From Pseudomonas asgharzadehiana (GTDB lineage: Bacteria; Pseudomonadota; Gammaproteobacteria; Pseudomonadales; Pseudomonadaceae), in contig NZ_CP077079.1 of the NCBI RefSeq assembly GCF_019139815.1, positions 1,364,001 through 1,428,000 of the forward strand: a stretch of 64,000 bases of DNA. Direction: 5' to 3'. How positions within the stretch are numbered: position 1 is the stretch's first letter; every line of letters starts with the position of its first letter. The notes under the pieces are model-generated. The model was not told the origin of the DNA, searched no databases, and was given only the letters and a program-made list of their open reading frames with translations. The position numbers were made by a program, and so were the translations under genes. Shown here piece by piece: positions 34,310 through 42,558 of this stretch.

Positions 34310-35696
34310 TATCCGCATCGCCACCGCCGAAGACCAGATCCTTCTGGATAAAGAAGCCAAGTACTGCTCCTACGGCGACACCGTCCACTACATCGAGCCG
34401 CCGCGTATTTTCAGCCGTTGCGAAGGCTCCTACGTGTGGGACACCGAAGACCAGGCCTACCTCGACCTGCAAATGTGGTACTCGGCGGTCAACTTCGGCT
34501 ACGCCAACCCGCGCCTGAACAATGCGCTGAAACAGCAGATCGACACCCTGCCGCAAATCGCCAGCCAGTACCTGCACAAGGGCAAGATCGAGCTGTCGGA
34601 AATGATCGCGGTGGACGCCAAGAACAAATTCGGCCTCGACGGTCGCGTGCATTTCAACGTCGGCGGTTCGCAGTCCATCGAGGACTCCCTGAAAGTGGTG
34701 CGCAACGCCACCAACGGCAAGAGCCTGATGTTCGCCTTCGAAGGCGGCTACCACGGGCGTACGCTGGGCGCCTCGTCGATCACCTCCAGCTACCGTTACC
34801 GTCGTCGCTACGGCCACTTTGGCGAACGCGCGCAGTTCATCCCGTTCCCGTACCACTTCCGTGGCCCCAAGGGCATGACGAAAGAAGAATACGGCAGCCA
34901 CTGCGTGCAGCAATTCGCCCGCCTGTTCGAAACCGAATACAACGGCGTGTGGGACCCGAAAGTCGGCAGCAGCGAATACGCCGCCTTCTATGTGGAGCCG
35001 ATCCAGGGCACCGGCGGCTACGTGATCCCACCGATGAACTTTTACCGCGAGCTCAAGCATGTGCTGGACCAGCACGGCATTTTGATGGTGTCCGATGAAA
35101 TCCAGATGGGCTTCTACCGCACCGGCAAACTCTGGTCGATCGAGCACTTTGACGTACAACCGGATGTGATCGTGTTCGGCAAGGCGCTGACCAACGGGCT
35201 CAACCCGCTGGGTGGTATCTGGGCCCGTGAAGAGCTGATCAACCCGAAGATTTTCCCGCCGGGCTCCACCCATTCCACCTTCGCCTCCAACCCGCTGGGT
35301 ACGGCGGTAGGCCTGGAAATGTTCAAGATGACCAACGAAGTCGACTACGGCGCGATGGTCATGGCCAAGGGCAAATTTTTCCTCGAAGGCCTGCAAGACC
35401 TGCAAAAACGCTTCCCGATCATCGGCGACGTCGACGGCCTGGGCCTGGCCCTGCGCTGCGAAATCTGCGCGCCGGATGGTTTCACGCCGGACAAGGCGAC
35501 CCTGGACTACATGGTCGAAGAAGGCATGAAGGGCGACATGCTGGTGGATGGCCAGAAACTCGGCCTGATCCTCGACGTGGGCGGTTACTACAAAAACGTG
35601 ATCACCCTGGCGCCGTCCCTGGAAATCAGCTACCCGGAAATCGAACTGGGCCTGAAGCTGCTGGAGCAACTGCTGGTGCGAGCGACCCACCGGTGA
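34302..35696 (+). CDS. Class III PLP-dependent aminotransferase
   Basis: A 464-residue protein with the fold-type I pattern of omega-amino and GABA-type aminotransferases: FNVGGSQSIEDSLKVVRNAT, GGYHGRTLGASS, VEPIQGTGGYVIPP, VSDEIQMGFYRTGKLW and the PLP lysine Lys294 in VIVFGKALTNGLNPLGG. It should transfer an amino group between an amine or omega-amino acid and a keto acid. The exact substrate is not evident, and it differs from GabT in several motif positions. It overlaps the phosphatase gene before it (8 bp) and the hydrolase gene after it (GTGA), so the pathway steps are tightly coupled. Confidence 0.9.
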   Translation: MSDIRIATAEDQILLDKEAKYCSYGDTVHYIEPPRIFSRCEGSYVWDTEDQAYLDLQMWYSAVNFGYANPRLNNALKQQIDTLPQIASQYLHKGKIELSEMIAVDAKNKFGLDGRVHFNVGGSQSIEDSLKVVRNATNGKSLMFAFEGGYHGRTLGASSITSSYRYRRRYGHFGERAQFIPFPYHFRGPKGMTKEEYGSHCVQQFARLFETEYNGVWDPKVGSSEYAAFYVEPIQGTGGYVIPPMNFYRELKHVLDQHGILMVSDEIQMGFYRTGKLWSIEHFDVQPDVIVFGKALTNGLNPLGGIWAREELINPKIFPPGSTHSTFASNPLGTAVGLEMFKMTNEVDYGAMVMAKGKFFLEGLQDLQKRFPIIGDVDGLGLALRCEICAPDGFTPDKATLDYMVEEGMKGDMLVDGQKLGLILDVGGYYKNVITLAPSLEISYPEIELGLKLLEQLLVRATHR

Positions 35697-36559
35697 ACAG
35701 CGCAGGGATCGACCTCGGCGAAGGGGATGCCGGCTTCGTTCTCGGTGCCGGGCCGGTCGGGATCCTGTTGATCCACGGCCTGACCGGCACGCCGACCGAA
35801 CTGCGCCAGGTCGCCAAGGGCCTGGCCAGGGCGGGCAATTGCACGGTGTACGTGCCCACCCTGGCCGGGCACTGCGGTGACAACAGCGACCTGCAGGCCA
35901 CCGGCTGGCGGGACTGGTACGAAGGCGTGCGCAAGACCTTCGTGCAGATCAAGCGGCGCCACGCGCAGGTGTTTGTCGGTGGTTTGTCCATGGGCGCGGT
36001 GATGTCGATGTACCTGGCCTCCGAGCATCCGGGCCAGGTCGCCGGCTTGCTGATGTACTCCACTACGTTGAAGTACGACGGTTGGAGCATCAGCAAAATG
36101 GCGTTTATCACGCCGTTGCTGATCCGCATTCCCTTCGGTGTGCGCCTGTTCCGCTTCACCGAGAAGCCCCCGTACGGCATCAAGAATGAACGGCTGCGGG
36201 CGATCGTCGAACGGCAGATGAAGGAGGGCGAGAGCAGCGAAGCGGGGTTGTTGACCATGGAAGGCGTCACCGTGCGCGAGTTGCACTGGATGAACGCGGT
36301 GGTCAAGAAACGCATGCCCGGCATCCAGGTTCCGGCCCTGGTGCTGCACTCCATCGAGGACGACATCACCAGCCGCTGGAACGCCGACTACGTGGAGCGC
36401 CACCTCGGCGGGCCGGTGACCAAGATCCTGTTGGATAACTGCTACCACATGATCACCGTCGACCTGCAATACCGGCGGGTGATTGAGTTGAGTGCGGAGT
36501 TTATCGAGCGGAACACAAGCTCCCACAGCCTGCACACCGTTGATTGCCGCTCGGCATAA
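35693..36559 (+). CDS. Alpha/beta hydrolase, carboxylesterase-like
   Basis: A 288-residue cytoplasmic hydrolase with a GTG start overlapping the aminotransferase stop. It has the oxyanion-hole segment LLIHGLTGTPTEL, the elbow GGLSMGAVMS with Ser99, Asp in LHSIEDDIT and His in DNCYHMITVD. This is the layout of monoacylglycerol-lipase/Est30-type carboxylesterases. In this operon it may cleave or transfer an acyl group on the product of the aminotransferase or of the acyltransferase encoded next. The natural substrate is unknown. Confidence 0.87.
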   Translation: MNSAGIDLGEGDAGFVLGAGPVGILLIHGLTGTPTELRQVAKGLARAGNCTVYVPTLAGHCGDNSDLQATGWRDWYEGVRKTFVQIKRRHAQVFVGGLSMGAVMSMYLASEHPGQVAGLLMYSTTLKYDGWSISKMAFITPLLIRIPFGVRLFRFTEKPPYGIKNERLRAIVERQMKEGESSEAGLLTMEGVTVRELHWMNAVVKKRMPGIQVPALVLHSIEDDITSRWNADYVERHLGGPVTKILLDNCYHMITVDLQYRRVIELSAEFIERNTSSHSLHTVDCRSA

Positions 36560-36568
36560 GGGAAATAC

Positions 36569-37693
36569 GTGATCACCACCCAAGCCTTCCCGACCATCCG
36601 GGCCCTCCAGCGCAGTGCCTGGAACGATTGCTTCCCGGGTGCCCTGGAGGACTGGGACTATTACGTCGCCGTGGAAAACGCCGCCATCGAGGATTTCCAA
36701 TGGCGTTACCTGGCGGTTTACCAAGACGGGACCCTGGTGGCGGTCGCGCCCGCGTTCATCACGCATTACCGCCTCGACACCACGGTGTCCGGCGCCGGCA
36801 AGCGCTTGACCGACCGCCTGGAGCGCCTGTGGCCGGGTGTTTTGCAATTGGGGCTGTACGCCATCGGCTCGCCGGTGGCCGAGCGCTGCGATGCCGGGTT
36901 CGCCAGCCACGTGCCCGCGGCGCGGCGTGCGCTGTTGCTCCGGCATGTGCTGGAGGCCGCGCGCCACGATGCCGATGACTTCGGTATCGGCCTGCTGGCG
37001 GTCAAGGACGCGCCGAGCAACGACCCGCACTGGGTCGACAGTTGCCGTGCCAACGGTTTCCAGACGATGCCGAGTTTGCCCACGGGCGTATTGCCGTTGC
37101 CCTATGGTTCGGTGGACGCCTACCTCGGCTCGCTGGGCAAATCCACACGCAAGGACCTGCGCCGCAAACTGCGCGCGCCCGGCCCACGGGTAGAGTGGCG
37201 GCGCACTATCGACGATGTGCTGCCCGAGGTCATGCGCCTGTACGAAGCCACCCTGAGCCGCGCCGAGTTGCAGTTCGAACGCTTGCCCGCCAGCTATTTC
37301 ACCGGCGTGCTTGAGCGCCTTGGGTCGCGCGCGGTGTGTGCGCTTTACTGGGTGGATGAGCACTTGGTGGCGTTCAACCTGATGCTGGTGGACGAACAGC
37401 GGCTGGTCGACAAGTTTTTCGGGCATGACGTGGAGGCCACTCGCGACTACAACCTGTACTTGCGCAGTTGGCTGACCAACGTCGACTACTGTATTCAACA
37501 CAATATTGCGCTGTACGAGTGCGGCCAGGCCGGGTATGCCAGTAAGCTGCGCCTGGGCTGCGGGTTCCGGGGCAACAGCTTGTTCTTTCGCCATCGCAAC
37601 CGGCTGGTCAACGGCCTGCTCAAGCTTGTAAAACTGTTCATTCGACCGGATCGTTCCGACCCTGCCATGGCTGCTGCGATAAGCGAAACCTGA
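36569..37693 (+). CDS. BioF2/FemAB-like GNAT acyltransferase
   Basis: A 374-residue protein with a GTG start preceded by AAGGGAAA. The C-terminal half has the BioF2-like (Acetyltransf_6) pattern: SLGKSTRKDLRRKLRAPGP, MRLYEATLSRAELQFERLP, LYWVDEHLVAFNLMLVDE, YNLYLRSWLTNVDYCI and YECGQAGYASKLRLGC. Members transfer acyl or aminoacyl groups, as in FemAB and in lipid or exopolysaccharide modification. No signal peptide. With the aminotransferase it could N-acylate a newly made amine. Its stop codon overlaps the sensor kinase start (TGATG). Confidence 0.78.
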   Translation: MITTQAFPTIRALQRSAWNDCFPGALEDWDYYVAVENAAIEDFQWRYLAVYQDGTLVAVAPAFITHYRLDTTVSGAGKRLTDRLERLWPGVLQLGLYAIGSPVAERCDAGFASHVPAARRALLLRHVLEAARHDADDFGIGLLAVKDAPSNDPHWVDSCRANGFQTMPSLPTGVLPLPYGSVDAYLGSLGKSTRKDLRRKLRAPGPRVEWRRTIDDVLPEVMRLYEATLSRAELQFERLPASYFTGVLERLGSRAVCALYWVDEHLVAFNLMLVDEQRLVDKFFGHDVEATRDYNLYLRSWLTNVDYCIQHNIALYECGQAGYASKLRLGCGFRGNSLFFRHRNRLVNGLLKLVKLFIRPDRSDPAMAAAISET

Positions 37694-39462
37694 TGATCAC
37701 CAAGACCCGCCAGAAAGCCCGCCCTTTTGCCATTTCGCGCTGGAGTGTCCAGCGCAAGCTGGTGCTGGCGTTCTGGTTGGTGAGTGTGGTTCCCACCATG
37801 ATCGCGGCGGAGCTGGCCGCCACTACGCTGTCGCAGATCTTCGACAGTAACGTGCGCATCTGGCTGCAGGAGTCGACCAAGATCGTCAAGGACGAGATCG
37901 GAGACATCCTTCACGACAACGCGCGCATGGCCAAGCTGTTCTTGCGCTACACCAGTGCGCCGGATAACCGCCAAGCCGTCCGGCACGACCGGCTGACGGC
38001 CGACATTGCCGATGCCACGGATATCGACGTGGTGGCGCTGATTCGCGCCAGTGATCACAAAGTGGTCTTTACCACCGCCGCCGATGACATCGTGCAGCAG
38101 ATCAGCCTGGCCAAGAACACGGTGCTGCAAACGGTCAAGGTGGGCGGGGCCACCACCGGTATTGTGGTCTCCACCTTCGAGACCAGCCGGGACGGCGTCG
38201 ACTATCTGTTGCTGGTCGGTACCTACCTGGACAGCAGTTTCCTCACCAGTGTTGCCGATGTGCATTCCCTCGACCTGCGCCTGTACCTGGCCAACCCGGA
38301 CGGGTTCACGGAAATCTTTTCGACCCAGCGCTTCGAGGACCACCCCGCGCGCATCCCCAAGAATGTCGAAACCGCCATGCGCGCCACGCGCCAGCCCAGC
38401 GAGCAGTTCACCAATAACTACAGCGGCTTGTACTGGCCGATCTTCAACGATGCCGGCGACTTGCAAGGCGTGATCTTCAGCGGCCTGCTGCGCCACAGCA
38501 GCCTGGTGGGGCTGGTCAACCAGAGCAACCTGTTCGTGCTGATTTTCCTGGTCAGCTCGGCGCTGTCGCTGGCGGCGGGGGTGCTGGTGTCGCGACGCCT
38601 GACCCGGCCTTTGCGAGATTTGTCCCAAGGCGTGGGGGCGGTGATCTCCGGCAACTACACGCACCGCGTGGCGGTCAGCGGCGGCGACGAGCTGGCGCAA
38701 TTGAGCAGCACCTTCAACCATATGACCGAGCGCCTGGGGGAGTTGCATTACCTCGAAGCCCAACTGCGCCGACGTGACCGCCTGCATGCGCTGGGTGAAG
38801 TCGCCATGGGCCTGGCCCACGAAATCCGCAACCCCCTGGGCATCATCAAGACCGCCACCCAGTTGTTGCACCGCCGCGCCGACCTGCCGGACACCGACAA
38901 ACGCCACCTGGAATATGTGGTCAGCGAAGTCAGCCGCATCAACGACCTGATCACCGAATTCCTCGATTTCGCCAAGCCCAACCCACCCTTGCGCGTGGTG
39001 CAGCCGGCGCGCCCTCTGGTGGAGGAGATCCTCGGCTTCTGTGCGCCGGAGCTGGCGACGCATAACATCGATGCGCAGGTCGACGACCAGGCGCCGGGGG
39101 CGATGATGTATGCCGACGCCAAGCAACTCAAACAGGCCTGCCTCAACCTGATTCTCAACGCGATTGATGCGATGCCCGATGGCGGGCGCCTGACGGTGGG
39201 GATTCGTACGGTCGGCGACAACACGGTCATCAGCATTGCCGATTCCGGCCAGGGCATTGCGCCCGACATGATCGAGCGCATCTTCACGCCCTTCGTCACC
39301 ACCAAGGCCTCGGGCACGGGGTTGGGGCTGGCCAAGGTCTATTCGATCATGGAAAGTCACGACGGCAGCATCGAATGCACCAGCGAGAAAGATGCCGGCG
39401 CCACGTTCAGCCTGTACATTCCGGCGATGGGCGAAGACGACGAGGACACACATGACGCATAA
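37693..39462 (+). CDS. Membrane sensor histidine kinase (NtrB-like output)
   Basis: A 589-residue protein with transmembrane helices at about 22-45 and 278-303 that enclose a periplasmic sensor. HAMP follows (SRRLTRPLRDLSQGVGAVIS), then a coiled coil, the phospho-accepting His in MGLAHEIRNPLGIIKTATQL, and a HATPase domain with LNAIDAMPDGG, DSGQGIAPDM and SGTGLGLAKVYS. It should sense an extracellular or periplasmic cue and phosphorylate the sigma-54 activator encoded next, which it overlaps by 11 bp. It is co-transcribed with the metabolic genes, implying that the signal is linked to the pathway product or substrate. Confidence 0.9.
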   Translation: MITKTRQKARPFAISRWSVQRKLVLAFWLVSVVPTMIAAELAATTLSQIFDSNVRIWLQESTKIVKDEIGDILHDNARMAKLFLRYTSAPDNRQAVRHDRLTADIADATDIDVVALIRASDHKVVFTTAADDIVQQISLAKNTVLQTVKVGGATTGIVVSTFETSRDGVDYLLLVGTYLDSSFLTSVADVHSLDLRLYLANPDGFTEIFSTQRFEDHPARIPKNVETAMRATRQPSEQFTNNYSGLYWPIFNDAGDLQGVIFSGLLRHSSLVGLVNQSNLFVLIFLVSSALSLAAGVLVSRRLTRPLRDLSQGVGAVISGNYTHRVAVSGGDELAQLSSTFNHMTERLGELHYLEAQLRRRDRLHALGEVAMGLAHEIRNPLGIIKTATQLLHRRADLPDTDKRHLEYVVSEVSRINDLITEFLDFAKPNPPLRVVQPARPLVEEILGFCAPELATHNIDAQVDDQAPGAMMYADAKQLKQACLNLILNAIDAMPDGGRLTVGIRTVGDNTVISIADSGQGIAPDMIERIFTPFVTTKASGTGLGLAKVYSIMESHDGSIECTSEKDAGATFSLYIPAMGEDDEDTHDA

Positions 39463-40852
39463 CATTCTGGTAGTCGATGACGAACCCAAGCTGTGCGACC
39501 TGCTGGCATCGGCCCTGGGCCAGAACGGCATCCAGGTGTTTATCGCCGGCAACGGCCTGCACGCGCTCAAGGTGCTGGAGCAGGAAGCCATCGACCTGGT
39601 GATCAGCGACTGGCGCATGCCAGGCATGGACGGCCCGGCGCTGCTGGCCGAGATCAAAGTGCGCTACCCCCATGTGCCGGTGATCGTGATGACCGCCTAC
39701 AGCACCGTCAAGAACGCCGTGCAGTCGATGCGTAACGGCGCCTATGACTACATCGCCAAGCCGTTCGATATCGACGAGCTGGACATCACCGTGGCCAAGG
39801 CCCTGCAATTTCGCGACATCCTGCGCGACAACGCCCGCCTGCGCGCCGAATTGGACGAACACGCACAGTTCGACAGCCTGGTGGGCGATAGCCCGGCGTT
39901 TCGCAAGGTGCTGCACGCGGTGGACTCGGTGCGCGACAGCAGCGCCACCATCTTGCTGACCGGCGAAAGCGGCACCGGCAAGGAAATGGTCGCCCGGGCT
40001 ATCCATAAGCATGGCTGCCGCGCCGACCAGCCCTTTGTCGCCGTCAACTGCGCGGCGATCCCCGAAGGCCTGCTGGAAAGCGAGATGTTCGGCCATCGCA
40101 AGGGCGCGTTTACCGGCGCCGTGGCTGATCGGGTAGGGCGCTTTATGCAGGCCGACAAGGGCACGCTGTTTCTTGACGAGGTCGGTGACATGCCACTGGC
40201 GTTGCAAGCCAAGATCCTGCGTGCCTTGCAGGAGCGAGTGATCGAGCCGGTGGGCGACCCGCGCGAGCGCAAGGTGGATGTGCGGGTGATCGCCGCCACC
40301 AACAAGAATTTGCTGGATGCGGTGGCCAACAAGGAGTTTCGCGAAGACCTGTATTACCGCCTCAATGTGTTCCCGATCCCATTGCCGGCCTTGCGCGAAC
40401 GCGTGGAAGACATCGCGCCGCTGGCCCGGCATTTCGCCCAGACCCTCAGCGCCACCGCCGGCAAACGCATCACCGGTTTCAGCGCCGAGGCGTTGCAGGC
40501 CATGGCGGCGTACCACTGGCCGGGCAATATCCGCGAGCTGCAAAACTGCGTGGAACGCGCAACCATTGTGGCGGCATCACCGCTCATCGAGGATATCGAC
40601 TTGCCGGGTTACCTGTTTGCATCCAAGCCGAGCGGGGCGGGCGGTGTTGCGGCGGTGTTGAGCGACGGGCCGGGGATCCCCCAAGACCTGGACGCGGCGC
40701 TGGCGGAGGTGGAGAAGGCCTATATTCTGGCGGCATTGCACGAGAGCAACGGCGTGCAGGCCGCGGCGGCGGCGAAGATCGGAATTTCGGAGAGGAGCTT
40801 CTGGTATCGCTTGAAAAAGCTCGGTATCCAGGTGGACAAGATCGTTCGCTGA
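39452..40852 (+). CDS. NtrC-family sigma-54 response regulator
   Basis: A 466-residue protein in the classical three-domain order. REC has VVDDEPKLCDLL, ISDWRMPGMDG and YIAKPFDIDELD. The AAA+ domain has GESGTGKEMVARAIH, EMFGHRKGAFTGA (intact GAFTGA loop for sigma-54 contact) and GTLFLDEVGDMPL. A FIS-type helix-turn-helix lies at the C-terminus (AAAAKIGISERSFWYRLKKL). The start MTHNILVVDDE gives a normal REC N-terminus. It is the last gene of the operon, which itself has a sigma-54 promoter and an upstream palindrome, so positive autoregulation is likely. Confidence 0.92.
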   Translation: MTHNILVVDDEPKLCDLLASALGQNGIQVFIAGNGLHALKVLEQEAIDLVISDWRMPGMDGPALLAEIKVRYPHVPVIVMTAYSTVKNAVQSMRNGAYDYIAKPFDIDELDITVAKALQFRDILRDNARLRAELDEHAQFDSLVGDSPAFRKVLHAVDSVRDSSATILLTGESGTGKEMVARAIHKHGCRADQPFVAVNCAAIPEGLLESEMFGHRKGAFTGAVADRVGRFMQADKGTLFLDEVGDMPLALQAKILRALQERVIEPVGDPRERKVDVRVIAATNKNLLDAVANKEFREDLYYRLNVFPIPLPALRERVEDIAPLARHFAQTLSATAGKRITGFSAEALQAMAAYHWPGNIRELQNCVERATIVAASPLIEDIDLPGYLFASKPSGAGGVAAVLSDGPGIPQDLDAALAEVEKAYILAALHESNGVQAAAAAKIGISERSFWYRLKKLGIQVDKIVR

Positions 40853-40882
40853 CATAACCGGGATAGCAATGTGGGAGTTGGG

Positions 40883-41221
40883 TCAGGTATGGACGCGTAC
40901 CCAGATACTCACCAGGATCGTTGCGGCCATCAGCCACGCAACGGCTGCGACCGCTAAAGAGGCCTCCAGCCGCATTCGGTCCACCATCACATACAGCGTC
41001 GCCAGGTATACGAAGTACGGAATGATCGACCACATCCCAAACAGGATGGTGGTCTTCAGGTCTTCCACCGAACGGCCCTTGCCGACGATGTAATGGGCGA
41101 TCAGCGCAAAGGTGGGAAACAGCGGCACCAACCCCGCGATGTAGTAGTTCCGGGTTTTGGCCAGTGCGGCCAGGATCAGCACCACCGCCGCGCCAAGGGC
41201 GGCTTTCAAAAACAGATCCAT
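40883..41221 (-). CDS. glpM: GlpM-family membrane protein
   Basis: A 112-residue protein with four hydrophobic segments (AALGAAVVLILAALAKTRNY, YIAGLVPLFPTFALIAHYIV, LFGMWSIIPYFVYLATLYVM, LAVAAVAWLMAATILVSIWV). It resembles GlpM, a small membrane protein that in P. aeruginosa lies beside glpD and affects alginate production. Biochemical role unknown. Here its ATG overlaps the aauR stop codon by 1 nt (TGATG), so it is expressed with the aauSR genes. glpD lies about 7 kb away on the same strand. Confidence 0.82.
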   Translation of the reverse strand: MDLFLKAALGAAVVLILAALAKTRNYYIAGLVPLFPTFALIAHYIVGKGRSVEDLKTTILFGMWSIIPYFVYLATLYVMVDRMRLEASLAVAAVAWLMAATILVSIWVRVHT

Positions 41222-42558
41222 CAGTGACTCAACCCATATTTTTTGACTTTGTCGAACAGGGTGGTCTTGGCCATCCCCAGCTCCTGGCTGGCTTGGGTCA
41301 AGTTGCCGCCGCTGCGTTGCAGGGCGTCGCTGAGCAGGTTGCGTTCGAAGGCTTCCACCGCTTCGGTAAAGGCCAGGCCGTGGCCGGTGCTGCCGGCGCC
41401 GCTTTTTTTGAAAGCGGGCAGGCCCAGGGCGAAACGCTCGGCGACGTTGCGCAGTTCACGCACATTGCCGGGCCAGTCGTGGCTCATCAGGCTGGACAGG
41501 GTCTGGTTGTCCAGCTCCGGCGCGGTGCGGTCGAAGCGCAGGGATGACTGCTGCAGGAAGTGTTCGAACAGCTGCAGGATATCTTCGCGGCGTTCGCGCA
41601 GCGGCGGCAGTTCCAGGGTTACCACGTTGAGGCGGTAGTACAGGTCGCTGCGGAACTGGCTGGCGCGGCTCAGCTCGTCGAGGTCGGACTTGGTGGCGGC
41701 GATCACCCGGCAATCCACCGCCACGCTCTGGTTGGAGCCCAGGCGTTCCAAGGTGCGTTCCTGCAACACCCGCAGCAATTTGATCTGCAGGTTGATCGGC
41801 ATGCTTTCCACTTCATCAAGGAACAGCGTGCCTTCGTGGGCGTGTTCGATCTTGCCGATACGCCGCTTGCCCGCGCCGGTGAAGGCGTTGGCTTCGTGGC
41901 CGAAAATCTCGCTTTCGAAGAGGTTCTCCGGCAGGCCGCCGCAGTTGAGTGCAACGAACTGGTGGGCATGGCGCCGACTGAAATCATGCAAGCAACGGGC
42001 GACCAGTTCCTTGCCGGTGCCGGTCTCACCTTCGATCAGCACGTTGGCCGAGGTGTCGGCGACGTTGGCGATCAGTTCGCGCAGGTTCTGCATGGCCGGG
42101 GAGCGGCCGATGATGCGGCCTTCGAGGGAGTCGCGCTCGGCCAACTGGCGGCGCAGCGACCAGACTTCCCGCGCCAGCCCGCGTTGTTCCAGGGCGCGGC
42201 GGGCGACGTCGACCAGGCGTTCGGGGGAGAAGGGTTTTTCCATGAAATCGTAGGCGCCGTTGCGCATGGCGCCAACGGCCATGGAGATATCGCCATGCCC
42301 GGTGATCAACACCACCGGCAGGCTTTTATCCAGGGCCTTGAGGCGGGTGAGCAGTTCCAGGCCATCGATGCCCGGCAGGCGAATGTCGCTGATCACGATG
42401 CCCGCGAAGTTCTCGCCGACGCGTTTGAGCGCCTCTTCGGCGCTGCCCACGCCCACGCTGGGGATATCTTCCAGTGCCAGGGCCTGCTGGCAGCCGAGCA
42501 GCACATGGGGGTCGTCTTCGACGATCAGCACGGTGAGGTCTTGAGGATCAATATTCAT
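41221..42558 (-). CDS. aauR: Sigma-54 response regulator AauR (DctD-like), acidic amino-acid uptake
   Basis: A 445-residue protein. REC has LIVEDDPHVLLGCQ, ISDIRLPGIDG and FMEKPFSPERLV. The AAA+ domain has GETGTGKELVARCLH and EIFGHEANAFTGAGKRRIG. The C-terminal FIS helix-turn-helix is in LTQASQELGMAKTTLFDKV. The first residue of the GAFTGA loop is Asn here. Close association with aauS and the aat transporter identifies it as AauR, which activates acidic amino-acid uptake genes with sigma-54. Two TTCGG-N4-CCGAA-type boxes upstream of aatJ are its expected targets. It overlaps aauS by 4 bp. Confidence 0.88.
   Translation of the reverse strand: MNIDPQDLTVLIVEDDPHVLLGCQQALALEDIPSVGVGSAEEALKRVGENFAGIVISDIRLPGIDGLELLTRLKALDKSLPVVLITGHGDISMAVGAMRNGAYDFMEKPFSPERLVDVARRALEQRGLAREVWSLRRQLAERDSLEGRIIGRSPAMQNLRELIANVADTSANVLIEGETGTGKELVARCLHDFSRRHAHQFVALNCGGLPENLFESEIFGHEANAFTGAGKRRIGKIEHAHEGTLFLDEVESMPINLQIKLLRVLQERTLERLGSNQSVAVDCRVIAATKSDLDELSRASQFRSDLYYRLNVVTLELPPLRERREDILQLFEHFLQQSSLRFDRTAPELDNQTLSSLMSHDWPGNVRELRNVAERFALGLPAFKKSGAGSTGHGLAFTEAVEAFERNLLSDALQRSGGNLTQASQELGMAKTTLFDKVKKYGLSH

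Noticed and set aside
35630..37594. 654-codon minus-strand frame across the hydrolase and acyltransferase genes
   Set aside because: It is antisense to two coupled genes with start/stop overlaps and catalytic motifs. No domain is visible in the antisense product.
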